NCBI RefSeq assembly: GCF_014843825.1 | Contig: NZ_JHQR01000040.1 | Location: 1-55,040 of the forward strand | Direction of reading: 5' to 3' | DNA from: Mesorhizobium silamurunense | GTDB lineage: Bacteria > Pseudomonadota > Alphaproteobacteria > Rhizobiales > Rhizobiaceae | DNA length: 55,040 nucleotides | Shown here: in pieces, positions 36,865-45,084 of the stretch | How positions within the stretch are numbered: the stretch's first letter is position 1 | Layout of the letters: each line of letters opens with the position of its first letter | The notes under the pieces: generated by a model | Seen by the model: only the letters and a program-made list of their open reading frames with translations | Told to the model about the DNA's origin: nothing | The model's database searches: none | Made by a program: the position numbers and the translations under genes

Positions 36865-37503
36865 TCACGAAGCCTGCCTCAGACCGAGCTGACCGGGATA
36901 ACCCCGGTTAAGCACCGGCAGGAAGTGATTGCGGCGCTGGCGCACCACATTCAGCGTGTGCTCGGTAAAGGTGAGCAGCGTCGCCACGACCTGCTGGTTG
37001 CCATAGGTGCGCTGGTAACCGAGCGGCGTCGCCAGGAAGTGCAGCTGCAGCGCCCGCAGCACCCACATCGGTTCGAACTCGATGATGACCTGGTTGACGT
37101 TGCGCTTGAGGCCCCATTCGACGAAACCGGCAATCAGCTCGGTGCCGACCGTCGAGACGCCGCGCTTGCCGTCACGGAAGCCCGGCGCCACCGCATAGCG
37201 GGTCAGCTCCCAGACATGCGGCCCCGAGGGAGGCGTCCCCTCGTAAAGGTCCGTCAGCACATCGGTCAGAAGGTGCGCCCGCGTCGTCGGCAGCATGCGC
37301 TGATAGCCGGCGAGCTCGCCGTTGCGGATGACGAGATGATGTTCGGCCTCCTCATGATCGAACTGATCGATCTCGAGGCCGTCCGGGCGTTCGAGATCGG
37401 TCCACCCCATCTCCTCGACGAAGATCTTGTAGCGCAGACGATGAACCGCTTCCCAGAGGTCGGGGCGCTCCATCAATTCTTGGGTGGTGAGGGAAAAAAG
37501 CAT
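36865..37503 (-). CDS. Acyl-homoserine-lactone synthase (LuxI family)
   Basis: 212 residues from ATG 37503 (MLFSLTTQELMERPDLWEAV). All conserved LuxI residues are seen: R and F in LRYKIFVEEMGW with the Trp, two Asp in EIDQFDHEEAEHHLV, Arg in GYQRMLP and Glu-Arg in VWELTRYAV. It makes an N-acyl-homoserine lactone from SAM and acyl-ACP (or acyl-CoA). Organised as luxR, duplicated spacer, luxI, isomerase on one strand. Resembles the mesorhizobial MrtI/CinI group, but I do not assign a name. Confidence 0.95.
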   Translation of the reverse strand: MLFSLTTQELMERPDLWEAVHRLRYKIFVEEMGWTDLERPDGLEIDQFDHEEAEHHLVIRNGELAGYQRMLPTTRAHLLTDVLTDLYEGTPPSGPHVWELTRYAVAPGFRDGKRGVSTVGTELIAGFVEWGLKRNVNQVIIEFEPMWVLRALQLHFLATPLGYQRTYGNQQVVATLLTFTEHTLNVVRQRRNHFLPVLNRGYPGQLGLRQAS

Positions 37504-37556
37504 TAGCCGTCTCCTGGGCTTAAGAGGAAGATACGGCCGGGCTTTCCCGAAAATAT

Positions 37557-37570
37557 TACGCGATCGCGTA
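37557..37570 (-). promoter_or_regulatory. Candidate lux box before the AHL synthase gene
   Basis: Perfect palindrome TACGCGATCGCGTA centred 60 bases before the luxI ATG, a place typical for LuxR-type activation. The duplicated copy at 37737-37748 reads CACGATCGCGTG and has lost symmetry. Inference. Confidence 0.5.
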
Positions 37571-37600
37571 GGCAAGAATTTCTAGGCCAGCACGGCCGAC

Positions 37601-37683
37601 CTCGCTAATATAGCGACGCCTAATCGGCTCCGCGACTGCTGCACATGGTTGGCAACGCCCAGTTTGCTTTTGGCGTTAAGAAA
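37601..37683 (-). pseudogene. luxR 3'-end remnant (duplicate fragment)
   Basis: On the minus strand it matches the last 26 codons of the intact luxR (LNAKSKLG then ANRVQ-like), but has a one-base deletion after VQ and has lost the TAG stop. It is therefore a decayed copy, left between luxR and luxI by the tandem duplication. Confidence 0.85.
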
Positions 37684-37684
37684 G

Positions 37685-37862
37685 CATTAGCCGTCTCGAA
37701 TGCCTAAGAAGATAAGGCGGATTTTCCGAAAATTTGCACGATCGCGTGGGCAAGAATTTCTAGGTCGGCACGCCCGACCTAGCTAATATAGCCGCGTCTA
37801 ATCGCTTCCGCGACAGCTTGCACCCGATTGGCGGCGCCCAGTTTGCTCTTGGCGTTAAGAAG
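37685..37862. repeat. Partial tandem duplication, copy B
   Basis: Contains a vestige of the luxI start (ATGCTTTCTTAA on the minus strand, three codons and a stop), a copy of the luxI promoter region and the true luxR 3' end. A hairpin CTAGGTCGG-CACGC-CCGACCTAG (37760-37782) overlaps the luxR stop and may end its transcript. Confidence 0.9.
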
Positions 37863-38510
37863 GTGTTTCTCGGAGGTGTGCTCCGAGATGCCGAGAATCT
37901 GCGAAATCTCCCACTCGGATTTGCCGACAGCCGCCCATTGCAGGCATTCGCGCTCGCGCGGCGTCAACTCAATGTGATCGACGACCTTGCCGGCCATCGT
38001 GTGGAGCTGCATGGCGCGGCCGATGGCGTAGGTGGATACCAACGAGACCATTCCGAATTCGACGTCCGACAGTTCGACGGACTCGCCGCCCAGCGAGACC
38101 ATGACGATCTGGCCGTCGAGCGTGACCAGCGGAAAGGCGAGGCCGTCGCGCAGCTTGAACTCGCGGGCATCGCCCATGACCTCGTCGCTGCTCTTGTCGA
38201 TGACGATGGCCTGCGAGGCCTCGCGCCACTGGAACGGGGCCTGCAATTGCTTCATGTGGCTGACGACCGGATCATGGTCGACATAATTGCGCGCCACGTA
38301 GCGCTCCAGCCACTCGCCCGGCCAGTCGCAGAGCAGCACATGGTCCTTCTGCCGGCCGCGCGGCGTGCCGGGTTGCGGCACGGTTCCGGCCATCAGCGCC
38401 GTCAGCCCGAAATTCGAGGTGACGCCAAGCAGGCGCTCGCACACCGCCGCAGCAGTGTTGGCGTGCTGCAATTGATCTATGTATTCCAGAGTTCTATCGA
38501 ACATGCTCAT
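37779..38510 (-). CDS. LuxR-family quorum-sensing regulator
   Basis: 243 residues: N-terminal autoinducer-binding domain with the conserved Trp and Asp (WLERYVARNYVDHDPVVSHM, APFQWREA) and C-terminal LuxR helix-turn-helix (LTPRERECLQWAAVGKSEWE then ISQILGISEHTSEKHL). Likely binds the signal made by the adjacent synthase and activates its promoter. Start ATG 38510 gives MSMFDRTLEY; ATG 38504 is also possible. It is transcribed toward luxI with the duplicated spacer between. The 38511-38736 space upstream shows no clear motif. Confidence 0.94.
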   Translation of the reverse strand: MSMFDRTLEYIDQLQHANTAAAVCERLLGVTSNFGLTALMAGTVPQPGTPRGRQKDHVLLCDWPGEWLERYVARNYVDHDPVVSHMKQLQAPFQWREASQAIVIDKSSDEVMGDAREFKLRDGLAFPLVTLDGQIVMVSLGGESVELSDVEFGMVSLVSTYAIGRAMQLHTMAGKVVDHIELTPRERECLQWAAVGKSEWEISQILGISEHTSEKHLLNAKSKLGAANRVQAVAEAIRRGYIS

Positions 38511-38736
38511 CGCAACATCTACCCCATGTTGCTTCTGCTTTGATCACCGATGGTAGATGCCCGAACCACCATTCGCCATCAACCCCCGCATCGCAAGCTT
38601 CTTCGTGACGCCGGTGACCTCCCCCGTTGCCGGCGCGCGCTACCACTTGCAGATGTGCTAAACCATACGCCTAATTCGCCCGTTTGGAATCAAAAACCGT
38701 TGTCCCTGCGCCATTTTCATACGAAAAGCCTAGAAC

Positions 38737-39609
38737 ATGACTGGGCGGAGCCTTATCGTGACTTTCCGGTGGATATTTCTGGCCCTGCTGTCGGCGCTGA
38801 TCGGGGCGTTGCTGCTTGCCGGCGCGACTCAGGCCGCGGAGCCGCAGGTTCCGGTGCTGTGGGATGCCAAGGAGCGGCTGCCGAAGCCCGATCTTTCCGC
38901 GCTGCCGAGGTTGAGGTTCCTCACCACCACCGATTTTCCGCCTTTCAACTTCCTCGACGGCTCAGGCCGGCTGTCGGGTTTCCACATCGACCTGGCGCGG
39001 GCGATCTGCGCCGAACTCGGCATCGTCGAGAAATGCCAGATCCAGGCGCTGCCCTGGAACGAGCTCGACGACGCGCTGCAGAAAGGCGAAGGCGAGGCGA
39101 TCATCGCCGGCATCGCGGCGACGCCGGAAAGCCGCGAGAAATACGCCTTCTCGCGTTCCTACCTGCAGTTCCCGGCGCGCTTCATCATGCCGAAGGCCAA
39201 GGCCTTCACCGAGCCGATCCTCGACAAGCTGCGCAGCAAAAGGGTGGGCGTCATCGCCGGCTCGGCGCATGAGAAGATGCTGCGCGATTATTTCAGCACG
39301 GTGCAGGTCGTGCCCTTCGACAAGCCCGAGGACCTCTACGCCGACCTCAAGGCCGGCAAGATCGATGTCGCCTTCGGCGACGGCATGCGTTTTGCCTTCT
39401 GGCTCGGCGGCTCGGATGCCGCCAGCTGCTGCCGCTTCGCCGGCGGCCCGTATCTGGCGCCCGAATATCTGGGCTCGGGCATGGCGATCGCGACCAGGGC
39501 GGGCGACCCGGCGCTGGCGGCCGCCTTCGACTACGCGCTGCAGGAAATCTCGATCAAGGGCACGTTCGCCGAGTTCTACCTACGCTACTTCCCGGTGAGT
39601 TTCTTCTGA
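38737..39609 (+). CDS. Periplasmic amino-acid-type solute-binding protein (family 3)
   Basis: 290 residues with an N-terminal signal or anchor (FRWIFLALLSALIGALLLAG, cut near TQA-AEP) and a family-3 binding fold: FLTTTDFPPFNFLDGSGRLS, then AIIAGIAATPESREKYAFSR and KIDVAFGDGMRFAFWL. A pair of cysteines (ASCCRF) is unusual. No ABC permease or ATPase is adjacent, so it is an orphan binding protein, either of a remote transporter or a signalling protein. Confidence 0.85.
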   Translation: MTGRSLIVTFRWIFLALLSALIGALLLAGATQAAEPQVPVLWDAKERLPKPDLSALPRLRFLTTTDFPPFNFLDGSGRLSGFHIDLARAICAELGIVEKCQIQALPWNELDDALQKGEGEAIIAGIAATPESREKYAFSRSYLQFPARFIMPKAKAFTEPILDKLRSKRVGVIAGSAHEKMLRDYFSTVQVVPFDKPEDLYADLKAGKIDVAFGDGMRFAFWLGGSDAASCCRFAGGPYLAPEYLGSGMAIATRAGDPALAAAFDYALQEISIKGTFAEFYLRYFPVSFF

Positions 39610-39657
39610 TACCGAAGCGACAGGCCAAGGCTTGTCGGGCTTCAGGTCAGGCCGAGC

Positions 39658-39806
39658 CGAAAATGGTGGATTCCGAGAACCGGAGCGGAGCGTACTTAAC
39701 GTACGTGAGCACCGGCCTGCGCCGGCCGTAGCCTTAATTTAACTGCCACGCCACTTATGAGTGCTTCGGCCGGCGAAGGCCGGAAGCGCAGGAAGCCGCC
39801 ATTCGC
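39658..39806. repeat. Palindrome-rich intergenic element
   Basis: Begins AAAATGGTGGATTCCGAGAA and ends GGAAGCGCAGGAAGCCGCCA; a TTAACGTACGTGAG segment and two inverted repeats (CCGGCCTGCGCCGGCC, CGGCCGGCGAAGGCCGG) lie inside. I recognise the two ends as parts of a repeat frequent in Bradyrhizobium/Mesorhizobium, here split by about 60 bases. Convergent genes flank it. Confidence 0.5.
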
Positions 39807-39836
39807 AGGCCGGCATCACCTGAATATCGACAAAGC

Positions 39837-40250
39837 CTAGGTCAGCGTGCGCAGGCGCGCCTTCGCCGCGCGGGCGATCGCGGCGACGGTCAGCGTGTCG
39901 AGATCGAGCTTGAGGCGGATGAGCTGCAGCACCCGCACCTCCTCCATGCGCATTTCGAGATCGACGGCCGCAACCTCGAAAGCAGCGGCATAGGCGGTGT
40001 CGCGCAACCGCTCCGGCAGCGCCGCCGCGACATGCGCAAGGACGCCTTCCAGCCCGTCCTTGTCATGCAGCGCCTTCTGGCACTCCTGCGACACCGCAAC
40101 CAGCCTGTTCTGGTTGAAATCGACGAACACCGGCCAGGAGCGGACGACGTCCCCGATCCGCGCCAGCTCGACATCGGTCATGTCGCGATCGGAGGCCGAC
40201 GTGATGACCATCAGGTAGATCAGGGCTTCGTGCGGCGTCAGTGAAGGCAT
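39837..40250 (-). CDS. TerB-family protein
   Basis: 137 residues, all helical, of the TerB/DjlA-like fold: [20 protein letters not shown] and [16 protein letters not shown] at the start, where acidic residues bind metal in family members. GGAG stands before the ATG at 40250. Called tellurite-resistance-like, but lone TerB proteins of rhizobia have no proven role in tellurite resistance. No other ter genes nearby. Confidence 0.85.
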   Translation of the reverse strand: MPSLTPHEALIYLMVITSASDRDMTDVELARIGDVVRSWPVFVDFNQNRLVAVSQECQKALHDKDGLEGVLAHVAAALPERLRDTAYAAAFEVAAVDLEMRMEEVRVLQLIRLKLDLDTLTVAAIARAAKARLRTLT

Positions 40251-40478
40251 TCAAAACTCCTTGAAACTGCATGTCGTCTTCGCAAAAAACTGCTGCATAC
40301 TTTTTGGCGACATGCACCGAAGTTGGCGCCCAACGTAAGAGCGTCATTGTGGCGCCGCAAGGAAAACCGCCGCAAATCGTTGACGCTCCGGCCAGTCGCG
40401 CCTAGAGCCCGGGTGAAAAATCTTCGCCTGCCGCCAAGCCGACACATGACTTGGCCGGCACATGCCCTGGAAAGTGAC

Positions 40479-42128
40479 ATGACGGGATCAAACATCATCG
40501 ATCTCAATCCCGAGATGCTTGCGGCGGCAGCCGAAAGCAAGGCATGGCCGTTCGAGGAAGCCAAGAAGATCATTGCCCGCTACAAGGACAAGGATTTTCC
40601 CGAGACCGTCCTGTTCGAGACCGGCTATGGCCCGTCCGGCCTGCCGCATATCGGCACCTTCGGCGAGGTGGCGCGCACCACGATGGTGCGGCACGCCTTC
40701 CGGGTGCTGACCGGGGACAAGGTCAAGACGAAGCTGCTGTGCTTTTCCGACGACATGGACGGCATGCGCAAGATTCCGGACAACGTGCCGGATCGCGCGG
40801 CACTCGAGCCCTATCTGCACAAGCCACTAACGGCGGTGCCCAATCCCTTCGACGGCGACTATGCGAGCTTTGCCGACCACAACAACGCGATGCTCTGCCG
40901 CTTCCTCGACACGTTCGGCTTCGACTACGAGTTCGCCAGCGCGACCCAGTACTATAAGTCGGGCCGCTTCGACGAAGTGCTGCTGCGCGCCGCCGAGCGC
41001 TACGACGAGATCATGGCGGTGATGCTGCCGACCCTCGGCGAGGAGCGCCAGGCGACCTACAGTCCGTTCCTGCCGATCTCGCCGAAGAGCGGCCGCGTGC
41101 TCTACGTGCCGATGAAGCATGTCGACGCCAAGGCCGGCACCATCACCTTCGACGACGAAGGCACCGAGACCACGCTGCCCGTCACCGGCGGCAAGGTGAA
41201 GCTGCAGTGGAAGCCGGATTTCGGAATGCGCTGGGCAGCGCTCGGCGTCGATTTCGAGATGTTCGGCAAGGACCACCAGACCAATGCGGCGATCTACGAC
41301 CGCATCTGCAACATCCTTGGCGGCCGCGCGCCGGAGCATTTCGTCTACGAGCTGTTCCTCGACGAGAACGGCCAGAAGATCTCGAAGTCGAAGGGCAATG
41401 GCCTCACCATCGACGAGTGGCTGACCTATGCACCGACCGAGAGCCTCGGCCTCTACATGTACCAGCGGCCGCGGCAGGCCAAGAAGCTTTATTTCGACGT
41501 CATCCCGAAGGCGGTCGACGAATACTACGCTTTCCTCTCAGCCTATCTCCGGCAGGACTTGAAGGAGCGGCTCGGCAACCCGGTCTGGCACATGCATGAC
41601 GGCAATCCGCCGGCGATCGACCTGCCGGTGCCGTTCGCGCTGCTGCTCAATCTGGTCAGCGCTTCCAACGCGCATGACAAGGCGGTGCTGTGGGGCTTCA
41701 TCTCGCGTCATGCGCCGGGCGTGACGCCGAAGACGCATCCCGAGCTCGACCGGCTGACCGGCTATGCGATCCGCTATTTCGACGATTTCGTGAAGCCCAC
41801 CAAGGTCTATCGCGCCGCCGACGAGGTGGAGCGCGAGGCGCTGGCGAAGCTCTCGGAAGCGCTCGGCTCTTTGCATCAAGGCGCCGACGGCGAGGCGATC
41901 CAGAACGCGGCGCTCAACGTTGCGCGGCGGATCGAGCGCTACCAGGACCATTCCAAGCAGAGCCCGGAAGGCGGCCCCGGCGTGTCGGTCGCCTTCTTCC
42001 AAATGATCTACCAGGTGCTGATCGGGCAGGAACGCGGGCCGCGCTTCGGCTCCTTCGCGGCGCTCTACGGCATCACGGAGACGCGCGCGCTCATTGAGCG
42101 GGCGCTGGCTGGTCAGCTGGCGGCCTGA
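40479..42128 (+). CDS. lysS: Lysyl-tRNA synthetase, class I
   Basis: 549 residues of the class I (archaeal-type) enzyme, used by many alphaproteobacteria in place of the class II form. HIGH-type motif [11 protein letters not shown] and KMSKS-type KISKSKG flank the Rossmann domain; the C-terminal helical anticodon domain follows. ATG 40479 is preceded by GGAAAG; the frame is open further upstream without support. Overlaps the convergent nuclease gene by 38 bases. Confidence 0.96.
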   Translation: MTGSNIIDLNPEMLAAAAESKAWPFEEAKKIIARYKDKDFPETVLFETGYGPSGLPHIGTFGEVARTTMVRHAFRVLTGDKVKTKLLCFSDDMDGMRKIPDNVPDRAALEPYLHKPLTAVPNPFDGDYASFADHNNAMLCRFLDTFGFDYEFASATQYYKSGRFDEVLLRAAERYDEIMAVMLPTLGEERQATYSPFLPISPKSGRVLYVPMKHVDAKAGTITFDDEGTETTLPVTGGKVKLQWKPDFGMRWAALGVDFEMFGKDHQTNAAIYDRICNILGGRAPEHFVYELFLDENGQKISKSKGNGLTIDEWLTYAPTESLGLYMYQRPRQAKKLYFDVIPKAVDEYYAFLSAYLRQDLKERLGNPVWHMHDGNPPAIDLPVPFALLLNLVSASNAHDKAVLWGFISRHAPGVTPKTHPELDRLTGYAIRYFDDFVKPTKVYRAADEVEREALAKLSEALGSLHQGADGEAIQNAALNVARRIERYQDHSKQSPEGGPGVSVAFFQMIYQVLIGQERGPRFGSFAALYGITETRALIERALAGQLAA

Positions 42129-43029
42129 GCACGCCATCGACCTCTTCGAGGATTGAGCTCGGTGCGGCAGGCGCCGGGCGAGAGGCTGCCGGAACCGGCG
42201 GCAGGCCGGAAACGTCCGGCGCCGGCCCGAAGATACCCTTCTTCGCCGTGCGCGCCTTGGAGCCCGCCTCGACATAGGGGCCGCCCCGCGCGGCGCGCGC
42301 CCAGCCGTTTTCCACCAGCCACTCACCGATATCCTTGTTGCCGACGCGGCATTCGGCCGAGATGGTGTCGCGACTGCCCTCCGGCGGCACCGTGCAGACC
42401 ACGGTGCGCCCGCGCAGGAAGGCGCGGAACGCCGTCCTGGCGCGCGCGCCGCAAGCCCAGGATTTGCCTTCGTCGCTGCAGGTTTCGTCCGCTTTGACGA
42501 CGTCGATGCCGGTGATGGCAACCGCGTAGCCTTTCGCCTCGATGAAGCCGGCGGCGGTGGCTACCGGCTGGAACAGCTTGGTGCCGTTCCAGTCGTCGGG
42601 CATTTTCAGTTTGGGCGGCTTAAGCGGGCCGGCCAGCGCCAGATCGCTGAGCGGCGCGCGCGGTTCGACCCGTTCCAGTAGTTCCTCGGAAAGCTCGGGC
42701 GGCGCCACCACTTCGGGATCGATCGCCCGCGAATGAGCCGCCGGCCTCGGTGGCTGAGGAGCAGCCGGCTCCAGAATGGCGGAGGTCGCCGGCTCCGCAG
42801 TCGTCGGTTCCTGAGGCGCCGCGCCGGCGTCTTGCCCCGGAATCATATCGGCGGTGGGGTCGATCTGGTCGACCGTGACGACGCTTTCGCTGCCTTTCAG
42901 CGAGCGGCCTCCGGCGATAACCAGCGCCGCCATCGCCGGAACCGCGAGAAGCGCGAGGGCAAGATAGAGAACCCGCACCAGCCCGGACCTACTGGCTTGC
43001 CCAGACGATCCGCGCCACCCATTCGACAT
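42091..43029 (-). CDS. Membrane-anchored thermonuclease-like (degenerate SNase) protein
   Basis: 312 residues: one N-terminal membrane helix ([20 protein letters not shown]), a long Pro/Ala/Glu-rich linker, then an SNase-like barrel (about 155-270) with [37 protein letters not shown] and [11 protein letters not shown]. The arginine normally before GID is replaced (VAITGID), so nuclease activity is doubtful. Starts inside the S24 gene with 41 bases of overlap and ends 38 bases inside lysS on the other strand. Confidence 0.8.
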   Translation of the reverse strand: MSNGWRGSSGQASRSGLVRVLYLALALLAVPAMAALVIAGGRSLKGSESVVTVDQIDPTADMIPGQDAGAAPQEPTTAEPATSAILEPAAPQPPRPAAHSRAIDPEVVAPPELSEELLERVEPRAPLSDLALAGPLKPPKLKMPDDWNGTKLFQPVATAAGFIEAKGYAVAITGIDVVKADETCSDEGKSWACGARARTAFRAFLRGRTVVCTVPPEGSRDTISAECRVGNKDIGEWLVENGWARAARGGPYVEAGSKARTAKKGIFGPAPDVSGLPPVPAASRPAPAAPSSILEEVDGVLRPPADQPAPAQ

Positions 43030-43630
43030 CACGCATCGGGATGTCGCGGTCCGGGTGAGCGGGATTGAGCGAGACCAGCACGATCGACTTCGCGGTCTGT
43101 CGATCGAGCACCTTGGCCATCACCTCGCCTTCAGTGGTCTTGACGACGACGCGGTCGCCCTTGCGCGTCGGCGCGCCCGGCTCGACGATCAGCACGTCGC
43201 CGTTGCGGTAGAGCGGCAGCATGGAATCGCCCTGGACCTTCAGCGCATAGGAGGTTTCCGCCGCCCGCGTCGGAAGTTCGACCAGATCCCAGCCCTGTCC
43301 CGAGGGATAGCCGGCATCGTCGAAGAAGCCGCCGGCGCCGGCCTGGGCAAAGCCAAGCAGCGGCACGGCTATGCGCGGCTGCGGCGCGGCAGGGCCGCCG
43401 CGACCTTCGACCAGCACGGTGAATTCTTGCAGCGAGGCGCCGGTGGCCTCGATGATCTTGGCCAGCGATTCGGTCGAGGGCCAGCGTGGCCGGCCGTCGG
43501 AAGACAGGCGCTTGGACTTGTTGAAGGCGGTCGAATCGAGGCCCGCGCGCCTGGCGAGACCGGAAGCCGACAGCGAATAGCGCTCGGCAAGAGCGTCGAT
43601 TGCGGCCCATACGCGATCGTGCGAGAGCAA
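42989..43630 (-). CDS. S24-family (LexA/CI-like) helix-turn-helix repressor
   Basis: 213 residues starting with TTG at 43630, with AAGGAG before it. N-terminal helix-turn-helix (ERYSLSASGLARRAGLDSTA), then an S24 peptidase domain with the Ala-Gly autocleavage region FAQAGAGGFF, catalytic Ser in GDSMLPLYRNGD and catalytic Lys in EGEVMAKVL. Family members cleave themselves when triggered, in phage and stress regulation. No phage genes are near, so this is a chromosomal regulator. Its 3' end overlaps the nuclease-like gene, so they are co-expressed. Confidence 0.9.
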   Translation of the reverse strand: MLSHDRVWAAIDALAERYSLSASGLARRAGLDSTAFNKSKRLSSDGRPRWPSTESLAKIIEATGASLQEFTVLVEGRGGPAAPQPRIAVPLLGFAQAGAGGFFDDAGYPSGQGWDLVELPTRAAETSYALKVQGDSMLPLYRNGDVLIVEPGAPTRKGDRVVVKTTEGEVMAKVLDRQTAKSIVLVSLNPAHPDRDIPMRDVEWVARIVWASQ

Positions 43631-43906
43631 GTCCGCTCTCCTTCGAAACAGGAAAAAATGCCTCAGCGCTGTCTAGCGCGCGGCCATCCGATTGTCCATC
43701 GGCGCGAACCGCAGATTGAAGAGAAAGTCGTCCACTCCCGCAGGATTGATCAGGCTCGATCCTCTCGGCCCGGCGTCGGCCGGTTGACCATGGCGGCAGA
43801 ACGACTTTCTGCTCCGGTCCGGCCTCGATAGCGGGCCATACGCGAACGTGCCAGAATGGGCCGGCGGCCTGGCTCGCCTTCGCGCCGACCAATGGCGTTT
43901 TCCGTG

Positions 43907-44827
43907 TCAGTCGGCGTTGGTGTCGAGAGTGCCGAGCTCGGCCAGGCCGGTGTCTTGCCCCAGCCCGCCGATCGAGGTGCGCAGCACTTTCAGCCGCTGC
44001 CTCCCCAGCCGCGCCCATTCCAGCAACGGCCATAACGTCAGCCGCACGACGTCGTTGGACGGTACCCCGTCCGCTCCCATGGCGACACCGCACGACCCCG
44101 GTACACGATAGGTGCCGAATATCCAGTCGAAGAACGGGAACACGTTAGCGAGGTTTTTGCCGTACGCCGCCGGCTCATTGGCATGGTGCCAGCGATGGAA
44201 GCGCGGCGAGGCGATGAGCATCCGCAGCGGGCCATGGCCCCAATCGACATCGACATGGACATAGACGTTGTGGAGCACGAGGATCACCGCGCCAATGCCC
44301 ATGGCATCGGCGGGCAGTCCAAGCCAGGTCAGCAGGATTGTGTATGAACCCCACATTACCAGCATTTCGAGCGCGTGGACACGGTACGTCGTCAACCCGT
44401 TGACCACCGGATCGGAATGGTGGATCGCATGCACCGGCCAAAGCCATTTCATGTGCATGACGCGATGGTTCCAATAGTTGGCGAAGTCGTGCGCCAGTAT
44501 GGCGAGCAGACCGAGCATCCAGACTGGCAGACCAGCCCAGACCGTGCTCGGCACACTCGGAATGCCGAGCAGGTCGTAAAGTGCCTTGAGCCGTTCCGAC
44601 AGCAGCCAGACTGCGGGGACGAGCACGATGTTGATGTGGAAAATGGCCAGCGTCGCCGCGGCGCTTTCGACGGCGCGACGCGACCAGGAAAGCAGCCAAC
44701 CCTTGCGAGCGATATCGATTGCCAGGAGCAGGAGCAGGAACGAAAAGACGCACTGCTTGTCAGGATCGCTCCCCTGGCCGCGCCAGACCTCGAAAAGGCC
44801 GGTGATGAAATCGACGATGTTGCCCAC
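43907..44827 (-). CDS. Fatty acid hydroxylase / sterol desaturase family protein
   Basis: 306 residues with several membrane helices and the three histidine boxes that hold a di-iron centre: HDFANYWNHRVMH, HAIHHSD and RFHRWHH. Such integral enzymes hydroxylate or desaturate lipids. The substrate is unknown; hopanoid, fatty acid or ornithine lipid are options. Start ATG 44827. The 43631-43906 gap upstream of the S24 gene and downstream of this one shows nothing recognised. Confidence 0.9.
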   Translation of the reverse strand: MGNIVDFITGLFEVWRGQGSDPDKQCVFSFLLLLLAIDIARKGWLLSWSRRAVESAAATLAIFHINIVLVPAVWLLSERLKALYDLLGIPSVPSTVWAGLPVWMLGLLAILAHDFANYWNHRVMHMKWLWPVHAIHHSDPVVNGLTTYRVHALEMLVMWGSYTILLTWLGLPADAMGIGAVILVLHNVYVHVDVDWGHGPLRMLIASPRFHRWHHANEPAAYGKNLANVFPFFDWIFGTYRVPGSCGVAMGADGVPSNDVVRLTLWPLLEWARLGRQRLKVLRTSIGGLGQDTGLAELGTLDTNAD

Positions 44828-44958
44828 GCCCCTGCCCCTAAGCCACGCCGGAGAGCGGGCGCGACCGATTTGCGAGCCCAGCCCGGCATTTTTGGATTAG
44901 CTGGATTTGCTTAAGGTCGGCTGAACGCGGGCTTGCGCATTGAATCTTGTCGTCCGGC

Positions 44959-45028
44959 GACATGCTTTAAGTTCTTGATTTCAAGCATGTTCCCGAAACC
45001 GGTCCCACTTTCGGGAGACATGCTTTAG
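44959..45028. repeat. RIME-type repeat (copy 2, opposite orientation)
   Basis: On the minus strand reads CTAAAGCATGTCTCCCGAAA, GTGGGACCGGTTTCGGGAAC, then ATGCTTG, matching the first part of the copy at 2538-2645 with few differences. The second hairpin of copy 1 is replaced by a repeated AAAGCATGTC end. Confidence 0.85.
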
Positions 45029-45084
45029 GGCCACGGCGAGCCGCCGCGGCCATCATGCGCGCCTACACGTACATGGCTGGTGCG

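Larger units (their letters stand above)
37501..37683. repeat. Partial tandem duplication, copy A
   Basis: Runs from the luxI start codon through its promoter into a remnant of the luxR 3' end. It aligns with copy B (37685-37862) at about four of five positions by eye; both begin CATTAGCCGTCTC and end GGCGTTAAGAA. Confidence 0.9.

Noticed and set aside
43631..43906. Small gene between the S24 repressor and the hydroxylase-like gene
   Set aside because: Frames here are arginine-rich extensions or shadows of neighbours, with no start signal.
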